From positions 36,042,019-36,106,018 of the forward strand of contig CM067306.1 of the NCBI GenBank assembly GCA_034231615.1: a stretch of 64,000 bases of DNA, given 5' to 3'. The translations under genes and the position numbers were made by a program. Of the stretch, positions 20,575 through 33,828 are shown one piece after another. The DNA is from Meghimatium bilineatum. Taxonomy: Eukaryota > Mollusca > Gastropoda > Stylommatophora > Philomycidae. The notes under the pieces are model-generated. The model had not been told where the DNA came from and did not search any database. It saw nothing but the letters and a program-made list of their open reading frames with translations. Within the stretch, counting starts at the first letter, position 1; the number at the start of each line of letters is the position of its first letter.

Positions 20575-21765
20575 GGTCCTAAAAAGGACCTTAATAAATA
20601 AGTTTTAAGAAAAGGATAACCTGAATCCCGACGACGTTAATTAACGTTATCGTAGTCAAATCTCGTCGTACCCTTCGCCTGTAGTGTTACTCACTGCATT
20701 CCCCAAATTGTTTAATCAATAACATTTGGGGGAACGCAGGCTTTATCTCTTCAAGGTGCGTGTCCTCATCATTTTCTAGTGATGAGGATTCAGATACGTC
20801 TTCAATTAAGACGACATGATGTTCTTCTTGCGATGTTATTTTGTCGCAGCCTCCTCCTTCTCCTTCTCCTCCTCCTGGTACAGATGATCTGGATACGTCG
20901 ACGCTCATCGGACGCTAGTCTCAACAACAGATCTTAACGTGATCTGTGGTCGGAACCCGCACCATGGCTACTACTGTACGATTGCCGATTGAGTTTCCAT
21001 AATCTTTGCTTTTTCCTAAGAGGGTTATATAAGGCTTCGACATCTTATAGCCACTGATGACTAGGCACTCTTTCTTCATAGATAGAGTGAAGCTTGTGGC
21101 ATTGTGAACGAATATAAGACAAAGTTCGGTAGAAATACAGCACGTGTGTGCGTCTTTTACGCGGAACATCACTCCTGTATCTGACTTTGTCTCAGATGAT
21201 CTCGTGAAGTACCCGTCCATTCTAATATATGGTCGTTCATTTATAAATTCATGGTATCTGCATTTAGATGTCTTCTTTATTTTAGCACCTTTTGTCGATT
21301 TCAGACAGTTCCCCATTTTGATATTCTTCATTGGGGCCAATCAAATACACGAACCCAAATAATAATGATACATTTTTCGGATGTCACAGAGGACAGGAAT
21401 TATTTGTGACAGACGACATGACTTTATTTTATGTTTTTTGAGATAGATACGTAATGCATTCATTCACTGAGATAGTTTTTCGTTCACTGAGATAGTTTTT
21501 CTTTCACTGAGATAGTTTTTCATTCACTGAGACAATTTTACATTCAGTGAGATATGTTTTACATTCAGTGAGATCAATGCCGTCTTAACGCATAGGCCCA
21601 TGTCCATTCTTGTTTTCGTCTCTCCATGTCCGAAGTCAGTGTCCATTCTTGTTTTCGTCTCTCCATGTCCGAAGCCAGTGTCTTTCACAGCCGTACTGTT
21701 ACTACATTATAATTATTTATGCAAAACATGCTTAACAAAATTAAGAGGAAAGTAGTAAAATTGAT
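20575..21765. repeat. Satellite unit 18 (1191 bp, HOR position 2)
   Basis: 'cgatgttattttg' changes Ser to Thr in the acidic ORF (20687-20908). Middle ORF 20921-21340. The minisatellite has the 'gacaattttacattcag' junction, one copy short. Confidence 0.97.
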
Positions 21766-22998
21766 GGTCCTAAAAAGGACCTTAATAAATAAGTTTTAAG
21801 AAAAGGATAACCTGAATCCCGACGACGTTAATTAACGTTATCGTAGTCAAATCTCGTCGTACCCTTCGCCTGTAGTGTTACTCACTGCATTCCCCAAATT
21901 GTTTAATCAATAACATTTGGGGGAACGCAGGCTTTATCTCTTCAAGGTGCGTGTCCTCATCATTTTCTAGTGATGAGGATTCAGATACGTCTTCAATTAA
22001 GACGACATGATGTTCTTCTTGCGATGTTATTTTGTCGCAGCCTCCTCCTTCTCCTTCTCCTCCTCCTGGTACAGATGATCTGGATACGTCGACGCTCATC
22101 GGACGCTAGTCTCAACAACAGATCTTAACGTGATCTGTGGTCGGAACCCGCACCATGGCTACTACTGTACGATTGCCGATTGAGTTTCCATAATCTTTGC
22201 TTTTTCCTAAGAGGGTTATATAAGGCTTCGACATCTTATAGCCACTGATGACTAGGCACTCTTTCTTCATAGATAGAGTGAAGCTTGTGGCATTGTGAAC
22301 GAATATAAGACAAAGTTCGGTAGAAATACAGCACGTGTGTGCGTCTTTTACGCGGAACATCACTCCTGTATCTGACTTTGTCTCAGATGATCTCCTGAAG
22401 TACCCGTCCATTCTAATATATGGTTGTTTATTTATAAATTCACGGTATCTGCATTTAGATGTCTTCTTTATTTTAGTACCTTTTGTCGATTTCAAACAGT
22501 TCCCCATTTTGATATTCTTCATTGGGGCCAATCAAATACACGAACCCAAATAATAATGATACATTTTTCGGATGTCACAGAGGACAGGAATTATTTGTGA
22601 CAGACGACGTGACTTTATTTTATGTTTTTTGAGATAGATACGTGATGCATTCATTCACTGAGATAGTTTTTCGTTCACTGAGATAGTTTTTCTTTCACTG
22701 AGATAGTTTTTCATTCACTGAGACAATTTTTCATTCCGTGAGATATATTTTCCATTCAGTGAAATATGTTTTACATTCAGTGAGATATGTTTTACATTCA
22801 GTGAGATCAATGCCGTCTTAACGCATAGGCCCATGTCCATTCTTGTTTTCGTCTCTCCATGTCCGAAGTCAGTGTCAATTCTTGTTTTCGTCTCTCCATG
22901 TCCGAAGCCAGTGTCTTTCACAGCCGTACTGTTACTACATTATAATTATTTATGCAAAACATGCTTAACAAAATTAAGAGGAAAGTAGTAAAATTGAT
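21766..22998. repeat. Satellite unit 19 (1233 bp, HOR position 3)
   Basis: Acidic ORF 21878-22099; middle ORF 22112-22531. Diagnostic 'ctcctgaag', 'ggttgtttattt', 'ttttagtacc', 'cgtgatgcattc' and 'agtgaaatatg'. Private 'gagatatattttcc' near 22745. Confidence 0.97.
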
Positions 22999-24184
22999 GG
23001 TCCTAAAAAGGACCTTAATAAATAAGTTTTAAGAAAAGGATAACCTGAATCCTGACGACGTTAATTAACGTTATCGTAGTCAAATCTCGTCGTACCCTTC
23101 GCCTGTAGTGTTACTCACTGCATTCCCAAATTGTTTAATCAATAACATTTGGGGGAACGCAGGCTTTATCTCTTCAAGGTGCGTGTCCTCATCATTTTCT
23201 AGTGATGAGGATTCAGATACGTCTTCAATTAAGACGACATGATGTTCTTCTTGCGATGAAATTTTGTCGCATCCTCCTTCTCCTTCTCCTCCTCCTGGTA
23301 CAGATGATCTGGATACGTCGACGCTCATCGGACGCTAGTCTCAACCACAGTCTTAACGTGATCTTTGGTTGGAACCCGCACCATGGCTACTACTGTACGA
23401 TTGCCGATTGAGTTTCCATAATCTTTGCTTTTTCCTAAGAGGGTTATATAAGGCTTCGACATCTTATAGCCACTGATGACTAGGCACTCTTTCTTCATAG
23501 ATAGAGTGAAGCTTGTGGCATTGTGAACGAATATAAGACAAAGTTCGGTAGAAATACAGCACGTGTGTGCGTCTTTTACGCGGAACATCACTCCTGTATC
23601 TGACTTTGTCTCAGATGATCTCGTGAAGTACCCGTCCATTCTAATATATGGTCGTTCATTTATAAATTCATGGTATCTGCATTTAGATGTCTTCTTTATT
23701 TTAGCACCTTTTGTCGATTTCAGACAGTTCCCCATTTTGATATTCTTCATTGGGGCCAATCAAATACACGAACCCAAATAATAATGATACATTTTTCGGA
23801 TGTCACAGAGGACAGGAATTATTTGTGACAGACGACATGACTTTATTTTATGTTTTTTGAGATAGATACGTAATGCATTCATTCACTGAGATAGTTTTTC
23901 GTTCACTGAGATAGTTTTTCTTTCACTGAGATAGTTTTTCATTCACTGAGACAATTTTACATTCAGTGAGATATGTTTTACATTCAGTGAGATCAATGCC
24001 GTCTTAACGCATAGGCCCATGTCCATTCTTGTTTTCGTCTCTCCATGTCCGAAGTCAGTGTCCATTCTTGTTTTTGTCTCTCCATGTCCGAAGCCAGTGT
24101 CTTTCACAGCCGTACTGTTACTACATTATAATTATTTATGCAAAACATGCTTAACAAAATTAAGAGGAAAGTAGTAAAATTGAT
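22999..24184. repeat. Satellite unit 20 (1186 bp, HOR position 1)
   Basis: The one-base deletion 'gcattcccaaattg' near 23125 gives the acidic ORF (23080-23328) the GNAVSNTTGEGYDEI end. Middle frame 23325-23759, ATGA overlap. Confidence 0.97.
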
Positions 24185-25375
24185 GGTCCTAAAAAGGACC
24201 TTAATAAATAAGTTTTAAGAAAAGGATAACCTGAATCCCGACGACGTTAATTAACGTTATCGTAGTCAAATCTCGTCGTACCCTTCGCCTGTAGTGTTAC
24301 TCACTGCATTCCCCAAATTGTTTAATCAATAACATTTGGGGGAACGCAGGCTTTATCTCTTCAAGGTGCGTGTCCTCATCATTTTCTAGTGATGAGGATT
24401 CAGATACGTCTTCAATTAAGACGACATGATGTTCTTCTTGCGATGTTATTTTGTCGCAGCCTCCTCCTTCTCCTTCTCCTCCTCCTGGTACAGATGATCT
24501 GGATACGTCGACGCTCATCGGACGCTAGTCTCAACAACAGATCTTAACGTGATCTGTGGTCGGAACCCGCACCATGGCTACTACTGTACGATTGCCGATT
24601 GAGTTTCCATAATCTTTGCTTTTTCCTAAGAGGGTTATATAAGGCTTCGACATCTTATAGCCACTGATGACTAGGCACTCTTTCTTCATAGATAGAGTGA
24701 AGCTTGTGGCATTGTGAACGAATATAAGACAAAGTTCGGTAGAAATACAGCACGTGTGTGCGTCTTTTACGCGGAACATCACTCCTGTATCTGACTTTGT
24801 CTCAGATGATCTCCTGAAGTACCCGTCCATTCTAATATATGGTCGTTCATTTATAAATTCATGGTATCTGCATTTAGATGTCTTCTTTATTTTAGCACCT
24901 TTTGTCGATTTCAGACAGTTCCCCATTTTGATATTCTTCATTGGGGCCAATCAAATACACGAACCCAAATAATAATGATACATTTTTCGGATGTCACAGA
25001 GGACAGGAATTATTTGTGACAGACGACATGACTTTATTTTATGTTTTTTGAGATAGATACGTAATGCATTCATTCACTGAGATAGTTTTTCGTTCACTGA
25101 GATAGTTTTTCTTTCACTGAGATAGTTTTTCATTCACTGAGACAATTTTACATTCAGTGAGATATGTTTTACATTCAGTGAGATCAATGCCGTCTTAACG
25201 CATAGGCCCATGTCCATTCTTGTTTTCGTCTCTCCATGTCCGAAGTCAGTGTCCATTCTTGTTTTCGTCTCTCCATGTCCGAAGCCAGTGTCTTTCACAG
25301 CCGTACTGTTACTACATTATAATTATTTATGCAAAACATGCTTAACAAAATTAAGAGGAAAGTAGTAAAATTGAT
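24185..25375. repeat. Satellite unit 21 (1191 bp, HOR position 2)
   Basis: Acidic ORF 24297-24518; middle ORF 24531-24950. Short conversion patch 'ctcctgaag' from the position-3 type. Confidence 0.97.
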
Positions 25376-26608
25376 GGTCCTAAAAAGGACCTTAATAAAT
25401 AAGTTTTAAGAAAAGGATAACCTGAATCCCGACGACGTTAATTAACGTTATCGTAGTCAAATCTCGTCGTACCCTTCGCCTGTAGTGTTACTCACTGCAT
25501 TCCCCAAATTGTTTAATCAATAACATTTGGGGGAACGCAGGCTTTATCTCTTCAAGGTGCGTGTCCTCATCATTTTCTAGTGATGAGGATTCAGATACGT
25601 CTTCAATTAAGACGACATGATGTTCTTCTTGCGATGTTATTTTGTCGCAGCCTCCTCCTTCTCCTTCTCCTCCTCCTGGTACAGATGATCTGGATACGTC
25701 GACGCTCATCGGACGCTAGTCTCAACAACAGATCTTAACGTGATCTGTGGTCGGAACCCGCACCATGGCTACTACTGTACGATTGCCGATTGAGTTTCCA
25801 TAATCTTTGCTTTTTCCTAAGAGGGTTATATAAGGCTTCGACATCTTATAGCCACTGATGACTAGGCACTCTTTCTTCATAGATAGAGTGAAGCTTGTGG
25901 CATTGTGAACGAATATAAGACAAAGTTCGGTAGAAATACAGCACGTGTGTGCGTCTTTTACGCGGAACATCACTCCTGTATCTGACTTTGTCTCAGATGA
26001 TCTCCTGAAGTACCCGTCCATTCTAATATATGGTTGTTTATTTATAAATTCACGGTATCTGCATTTAGATGTCTTCTTTATTTTAGTACCTTTTGTCGAT
26101 TTCAAACAGTTCCCCATTTTGATATTCTTCATTGGGGCCAATCAAATACACGAACCCAAATAATAATGATACATTTTTCGGATGTCACAGAGGACAGGAA
26201 TTATTTGTGACAGACGACGTGACTTTATTTTATGTTTTTTGAGATAGATACGTGATGCATTCATTCACTGAGATAGTTTTTCGTTCACTGAGATAGTTTT
26301 TCTTTCACTGAGATAGTTTTTCATTCACTGAGACAATTTTTCATTCCGTGAGATATGTTTTCCATTCAGTGAAATATGTTTTACATTCAGTGAGATATGT
26401 TTTACATTCAGTGAGATCAATGCCGTCTTAACGCATAGGCCCATGTCCATTCTTGTTTTCGTCTCTCCATGTCCGAAGTCAGTGTCAATTCTTGTTTTCG
26501 TCTCTCCATGTCCGAAGCCAGTGTCTTTCACAGCCGTACTGTTACTACATTATAATTATTTATGCAAAACATGCTTAACAAAATTAAGAGGAAAGTAGTA
26601 AAATTGAT
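25376..26608. repeat. Satellite unit 22 (1233 bp, HOR position 3)
   Basis: Acidic ORF 25488-25709; middle ORF 25722-26141. Same diagnostic set as unit 19, without its private TATATT change. Confidence 0.97.
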
Positions 26609-27794
26609 GGTCCTAAAAAGGACCTTAATAAATAAGTTTTAAGAAAAGGATAACCTGAATCCTGACGACGTTAATTAACGTTATCGTAGTCAAATCTCGT
26701 CGTACCCTTCGCCTGTAGTGTTACTCACTGCATTCCCAAATTGTTTAATCAATAACATTTGGGGGAACGCAGGCTTTATCTCTTCAAGGTGCGTGTCCTC
26801 ATCATTTTCTAGTGATGAGGATTCAGATACGTCTTCAATTAAGACGACATGATGTTCTTCTTGCGATGAAATTTTGTCGCATCCTCCTTCTCCTTCTCCT
26901 CCTCCTGGTACAGATGATCTGGATACGTCGACGCTCATCGGACGCTAGTCTCAACCACAGTCTTAACGTGATCTTTGGTTGGAACCCGCACCATGGCTAC
27001 TACTGTACGATTGCCGATTGAGTTTCCATAATCTTTGCTTTTTCCTAAGAGGGTTATATAAGGCTTCGACATCTTATAGCCACTGATGACTAGGCACTCT
27101 TTCTTCATAGATAGAGTGAAGCTTGTGGCATTGTGAACGAATATAAGACAAAGTTCGGTAGAAATACAGCACGTGTGTGCGTCTTTTACGCGGAACATCA
27201 CTCCTGTATCTGACTTTGTCTCAGATGATCTCGTGAAGTACCCGTCCATTCTAATATATGGTCGTTCATTTATAAATTCATGGTATCTGCATTTAGATGT
27301 CTTCTTTATTTTAGCACCTTTTGTCGATTTCAGACAGTTCCCCATTTTGATATTCTTCATTGGGGCCAATCAAATACACGAACCCAAATAATAATGATAC
27401 ATTTTTCGGATGTCACAGAGGACAGGAATTATTTGTGACAGACGACATGACTTTATTTTATGTTTTTTGAGATAGATACGTAATGCATTCATTCACTGAG
27501 ATAGTTTTTCGTTCACTGAGATAGTTTTTCTTTCACTGAGATAGTTTTTCATTCACTGAGACAATTTTACATTCAGTGAGATATGTTTTACATTCAGTGA
27601 GATCAATGCCGTCTTAACGCATAGGCCCATGTCCATTCTTGTTTTCGTCTCTCCATGTCCGAAGTCAGTGTCCATTCTTGTTTTCGTCTCTCCATGTCCG
27701 AAGCCAGTGTCTTTCACAGCCGTACTGTTACTACATTATAATTATTTATGCAAAACATGCTTAACAAAATTAAGAGGAAAGTAGTAAAATTGAT
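26609..27794. repeat. Satellite unit 23 (1186 bp, HOR position 1)
   Basis: C-deleted acidic ORF 26690-26938; middle frame 26935-27369. The second 39-bp copy has 'ttttcgtc' rather than the 'tttttgtc' of units 17 and 20. Confidence 0.97.
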
Positions 27795-28985
27795 GGTCCT
27801 AAAAAGGACCTTAATAAATAAGTTTTAAGAAAAGGATAACCTGAATCCCGACGACGTTAATTAACGTTATCGTAGTCAAATCTCGTCGTACCCTTCGCCT
27901 GTAGTGTTACTCACTGCATTCCCCAAATTGTTTAATCAATAACATTTGGGGGAACGCAGGCTTTATCTCTTCAAGGTGCGTGTCCTCATCATTTTCTAGT
28001 GATGAGGATTCAGATACGTCTTCAATTAAGACGACATGATGTTCTTCTTGCGATGTTATTTTGTCGCAGCCTCCTCCTTCTCCTTCTCCTCCTCCTGGTA
28101 CAGATGATCTGGATACGTCGACGCTCATCGGACGCTAGTCTCAACAACAGATCTTAACGTGATCTGTGGTCGGAACCCGCACCATGGCTACTACTGTACG
28201 ATTGCCGATTGAGTTTCCATAATCTTTGCTTTTTCCTAAGAGGGTTATATAAGGCTTCGACATCTTATAGCCACTGATGACTAGGCACTCTTTCTTCATA
28301 GATAGAGTGAAGCTTGTGGCATTGTGAACGAATATAAGACAAAGTTCGGTAGAAATACAGCACGTGTGTGCGTCTTTTACGCGGAACATCACTCCTGTAT
28401 CTGACTTTGTCTCAGATGATCTCGTGAAGTACCCGTCCATTCTAATATATGGTCGTTCATTTATAAATTCATGGTATCTGCATTTAGATGTCTTCTTTAT
28501 TTTAGCACCTTTTGTCGATTTCAGACAGTTCCCCATTTTGATATTCTTCATTGGGGCCAATCAAATACACGAACCCAAATAATAATGATACATTTTTCGG
28601 ATGTCACAGAGGACAGGAATTATTTGTGACAGACGACATGACTTTATTTTATGTTTTTTGAGATAGATACGTAATGCATTCATTCACTGAGATAGTTTTT
28701 CGTTCACTGAGATAGTTTTTCTTTCACTGAGATAGTTTTTCATTCACTGAGACAATTTTACATTCAGTGAGATATGTTTTACATTCAGTGAGATCAATGC
28801 CGTCTTAACGCATAGGCCCATGTCCATTCTTGTTTTCGTCTCTCCATGTCCGAAGTCAGTGTCCATTCTTGTTTTCGTCTCTCCATGTCCGAAGCCAGTG
28901 TCTTTCACAGCCGTACTGTTACTACATTATAATTATTTATGCAAAACATGCTTAACAAAATTAAGAGGAAAGTAGTAAAATTGAT
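27795..28985. repeat. Satellite unit 24 (1191 bp, HOR position 2)
   Basis: Acidic ORF 27907-28128; middle ORF 28141-28560. 'ctcgtgaag' as in unit 18. Confidence 0.97.
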
Positions 28986-30218
28986 GGTCCTAAAAAGGAC
29001 CTTAATAAATAAGTTTTAAGAAAAGGATAACCTGAATCCCGACGACGTTAATTAACGTTATCGTAGTCAAATCTCGTCGTACCCTTCGCCTGTAGTGTTA
29101 CTCACTGCATTCCCCAAATTGTTTAATCAATAACATTTGGGGGAACGCAGGCTTTATCTCTTCAAGGTGCGTGTCCTCATCATTTTCTAGTGATGAGGAT
29201 TCAGATACGTCTTCAATTAAGACGACATGATGTTCTTCTTGCGATGTTATTTTGTCGCAGCCTCCTCCTTCTCCTTCTACTCCTCCTGGTACAGATGATC
29301 TGGATACGTCGACGCTCATCGGACGCTAGTCTCAACAACAGATCTTAACGTGATCTGTGGTCGGAACCCGCACCATGGCTACTACTGTACGATTGCCGAT
29401 TGAGTTTCCATAATCTTTGCTTTTTCCTAAGAGGGTTATATAAGGCTTCGACATCTTATAGCCACTGATGACTAGGCACTCTTTCTTCATAGATAGAGTG
29501 AAGCTTGTGGCATTGTGAACGAATATAAGACAAAGTTCGGTAGAAATACAGCACGTGTGTGCGTCTTTTACGCGGAACATCACTCCTGTATCTGACTTTG
29601 TCTCAGATGATCTCCTGAAGTACCCGTCCATTCTAATATATGGTTGTTTATTTATAAATTCACGGTATCTGCATTTAGATGTCTTCTTTATTTTAGTACC
29701 TTTTGTCGATTTCAAACAGTTCCCCATTTTGATATTCTTCATTGGGGCCAATCAAATACACGAACCCAAATAATAATGATACATTTTTCGGATGTCACAG
29801 AGGACAGGAATTATTTGTGACAGACGACGTGACTTTATTTTATGTTTTTTGAGATAGATACGTGATGCATTCATTCACTGAGATAGTTTTTCGTTCACTG
29901 AGATAGTTTTTCTTTCACTGAGATAGTTTTTCATTCACTGAGACAATTTTTCATTCCGTGAGATATGTTTTCCATTCAGTGAAATATGTTTTACATTCAG
30001 TGAGATATGTTTTACATTCAGTGAGATCAATGCCGTCTTAACGCATAGGCCCATGTCCATTCTTGTTTTCGTCTCTCCATGTCCGAAGTCAGTGTCCATT
30101 CTTGTTTTCGTCTCTCCATGTCCGAAGCCAGTGTCTTTCACAGCCGTACTGTTACTACATTATAATTATTTATGCAAAACATGCTTAACAAAATTAAGAG
30201 GAAAGTAGTAAAATTGAT
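28986..30218. repeat. Satellite unit 25 (1233 bp, HOR position 3)
   Basis: Acidic ORF 29098-29319 with private 'cttctactcc' (Gly to Val); middle ORF 29332-29751. The second 39-bp copy has 'tgtccattc', unlike units 19 and 22. Confidence 0.97.
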
Positions 30219-31451
30219 GGTCCTAAAAAGGACCTTAATAAATAAGTTTTAAGAAAAGGATAACCTGAATCCCGACGACGTTAATTAACGTTATCGTAGT
30301 CAAATCTCGTCGTACCCTTCGCCTGTAGTGTTACTCACTGCATTCCCCAAATTGTTTAATCAATAACATTTGGGGGAACGCAGGCTTTATCTCTTCAAGG
30401 TGCGTGTCCTCATCATTTTCTAGTGATGAGGATTCAGATACGTCTTCAATTAAGACGACATGATGTTCTTCTTGCGATGTTATTTTGTCGCAGCCTCCTC
30501 CTTCTCCTTCTCCTCCTCCTGGTACAGATGATCTGGATACGTCGACGCTCATCGGACGCTAGTCTCAACAACAGATCTTAACGTGATCTGTGGTCGGAAC
30601 CCGCACCATGGCTACTACTGTACGATTGCCGATTGAGTTTCCATAATCTTTGCTTTTTCCTAAGAGGGTTATATAAGGCTTCGACATCTTATAGCCACTG
30701 ATGACTAGGCACTCTTTCTTCATAGATAGAGTGAAGCTTGTGGCATTGTGAACGAATATAAGACAAAGTTCGGTAGAAATACAGCACGTGTGTGCGTCTT
30801 TTACGCGGAACATCACTCCTGTATCTGACTTTGTCTCAGATGATCTCCTGAAGTACCCGTCCATTCTAATATATGGTTGTTTATTTATAAATTCACGGTA
30901 TCTGCATTTAGATGTCTTCTTTATTTTAGTACCTTTTGTCGATTTCAAACAGTTCCCCATTTTGATATTCTTCATTGGGGCCAATCAAATACACGAACCC
31001 AAATAATAATGATACATTTTTCGGATGTCACAGAGGACAGGAATTATTTGTGACAGACGACGTGACTTTATTTTATGTTTTTTGAGATAGATACGTGATG
31101 CATTCATTCACTGAGATAGTTTTTCGTTCACTGAGATAGTTTTTCTTTCACTGAGATAGTTTTTCATTCACTGAGACAATTTTTCATTCCGTGAGATATG
31201 TTTTCCATTCAGTGAAATATGTTTTACATTCAGTGAGATATGTTTTACATTCAGTGAGATCAATGCCGTCTTAACGCATAGGCCCATGTCCATTCTTGTT
31301 TTCGTCTCTCCATGTCCGAAGTCAGTGTCAATTCTTGTTTTCGTCTCTCCATGTCCGAAGCCAGTGTCTTTCACAGCCGTACTGTTACTACATTATAATT
31401 ATTTATGCAAAACATGCTTAACAAAATTAAGAGGAAAGTAGTAAAATTGAT
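30219..31451. repeat. Satellite unit 26 (1233 bp, extra position-3 unit)
   Basis: A supernumerary unit of position-3 type that breaks the trimer rhythm. Acidic ORF 30331-30552; middle ORF 30565-30984. Best read as one out-of-register exchange in the HOR. Confidence 0.97.
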
Positions 31452-32637
31452 GGTCCTAAAAAGGACCTTAATAAATAAGTTTTAAGAAAAGGATAACCTG
31501 AATCCTGACGACGTTAATTAACGTTATCGTAGTCAAATCTCGTCGTACCCTTCGCCTGTAGTGTTACTCACTGCATTCCCAAATTGTTTAATCAATAACA
31601 TTTGGGGGAACGCAGGCTTTATCTCTTCAAGGTGCGTGTCCTCATCATTTTCTAGTGATGAGGATTCAGATACGTCTTCAATTAAGACGACATGATGTTC
31701 TTCTTGCGATGAAATTTTGTCGCATCCTCCTTCTCCTTCTCCTCCTCCTGGTACAGATGATCTGGATACGTCGACGCTCATCGGACGCTAGTCTCAACCA
31801 CAGTCTTAACGTGATCTTTGGTTGGAACCCGCACCATGGCTACTACTGTACGATTGCCGATTGAGTTTCCATAATCTTTGCTTTTTCCTAAGAGGGTTAT
31901 ATAAGGCTTCGACATCTTATAGCCACTGATGACTAGGCACTCTTTCTTCATAGATAGAGTGAAGCTTGTGGCATTGTGAACGAATATAAGACAAAGTTCG
32001 GTAGAAATACAGCACGTGTGTGCGTCTTTTACGCGGAACATCACTCCTGTATCTGACTTTGTCTCAGATGATCTCGTGAAGTACCCGTCCATTCTAATAT
32101 ATGGTCGTTCATTTATAAATTCATGGTATCTGCATTTAGATGTCTTCTTTATTTTAGCACCTTTTGTCGATTTCAGACAGTTCCCCATTTTGATATTCTT
32201 CATTGGGGCCAATCAAATACACGAACCCAAATAATAATGATACATTTTTCGGATGTCACAGAGGACAGGAATTATTTGTGACAGACGACATGACTTTATT
32301 TTATGTTTTTTGAGATAGATACGTAATGCATTCATTCACTGAGATAGTTTTTCGTTCACTGAGATAGTTTTTCTTTCACTGAGATAGTTTTTCATTCACT
32401 GAGACAATTTTACATTCAGTGAGATATGTTTTACATTCAGTGAGATCAATGCCGTCTTAACGCATAGGCCCATGTCCATTCTTGTTTTCGTCTCTCCATG
32501 TCCGAAGTCAGTGTCCATTCTTGTTTTCGTCTCTCCATGTCCGAAGCCAGTGTCTTTCACAGCCGTACTGTTACTACATTATAATTATTTATGCAAAACA
32601 TGCTTAACAAAATTAAGAGGAAAGTAGTAAAATTGAT
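31452..32637. repeat. Satellite unit 27 (1186 bp, HOR position 1)
   Basis: C-deleted acidic ORF 31533-31781; middle frame 31778-32212. Confidence 0.97.
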
Positions 32638-33828
32638 GGTCCTAAAAAGGACCTTAATAAATAAGTTTTAAGAAAAGGATAACCTGAATCCCGACGACGT
32701 TAATTAACGTTATCGTAGTCAAATCTCGTCGTACCCTTCGCCTGTAGTGTTACTCACTGCATTCCCCAAATTGTTTAATCAATAACATTTGGGGGAACGC
32801 AGGCTTTATCTCTTCAAGGTGCGTGTCCTCATCATTTTCTAGTGATGAGGATTCAGATACGTCTTCAATTAAGACGACATGATGTTCTTCTTGCGATGTT
32901 ATTTTGTCGCAGCCTCCTCCTTCTCCTTCTCCTCCTCCTGGTACAGATGATCTGGATACGTCGACGCTCATCGGACGCTAGTCTCAACAACAGATCTTAA
33001 CGTGATCTGTGGTCGGAACCCGCACCATGGCTACTACTGTACGATTGCCGATTGAGTTTCCATAATCTTTGCTTTTTCCTAAGAGGGTTATATAAGGCTT
33101 CGACATCTTATAGCCACTGATGACTAGGCACTCTTTCTTCATAGATAGAGTGAAGCTTGTGGCATTGTGAACGAATATAAGACAAAGTTCGGTAGAAATA
33201 CAGCACGTGTGTGCGTCTTTTACGCGGAACATCACTCCTGTATCTGACTTTGTCTCAGATGATCTCGTGAAGTACCCGTCCATTCTAATATATGGTCGTT
33301 CATTTATAAATTCATGGTATCTGCATTTAGATGTCTTCTTTATTTTAGCACCTTTTGTCGATTTCAGACAGTTCCCCATTTTGATATTCTTCATTGGGGC
33401 CAATCAAATACACGAACCCAAATAATAATGATACATTTTTCGGATGTCACAGAGGACAGGAATTATTTGTGACAGACGACATGACTTTATTTTATGTTTT
33501 TTGAGATAGATACGTAATGCATTCATTCACTGAGATAGTTTTTCGTTCACTGAGATAGTTTTTTTTTCACTGAGATAGTTTTTCATTCACTGAGACAATT
33601 TTACATTCAGTGAGATATGTTTTACATTCAGTGAGATCAATGCCGTCTTAACGCATAGGCCCATGTCCATTCTTGTTTTCGTCTCTCCATGTCCGAAGTC
33701 AGTGTCCATTCTTGTTTTCGTCTCTCCATGTCCGAAGCCAGTGTCTTTCACAGCCGTACTGTTACTACATTATAATTATTTATGCAAAACATGCTTAACA
33801 AAATTAAGAGGAAAGTAGTAAAATTGAT
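32638..33828. repeat. Satellite unit 28 (1191 bp, HOR position 2)
   Basis: Acidic ORF 32750-32971; middle ORF 32984-33403. Private C-to-T lengthening a T run in the minisatellite near 33563. Confidence 0.97.

Larger units (their letters stand above)
19388..22998. repeat. Trimer HOR copy 1 (3611 bp)
   Basis: Units of 1187, 1191 and 1233 bp. The first has 'gatctttggttgg', the second 'gatgttattttg' with a short minisatellite, the third 'ggttgtttattt' with 'tttagtacc'. The first unit still has the CCCC run that later copies have shortened. Confidence 0.9.
22999..26608. repeat. Trimer HOR copy 2 (3610 bp)
   Basis: Units 1186, 1191 and 1233 bp. Same diagnostic series as 19388-22998, except the first unit has lost one C of CCCC. 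The middle unit carries 'ctcctgaag' (24811), borrowed from the third unit type. Confidence 0.92.
26609..30218. repeat. Trimer HOR copy 3 (3610 bp)
   Basis: Units 1186, 1191 and 1233 bp, at exactly 3610 bp from copy 2. Confidence 0.92.
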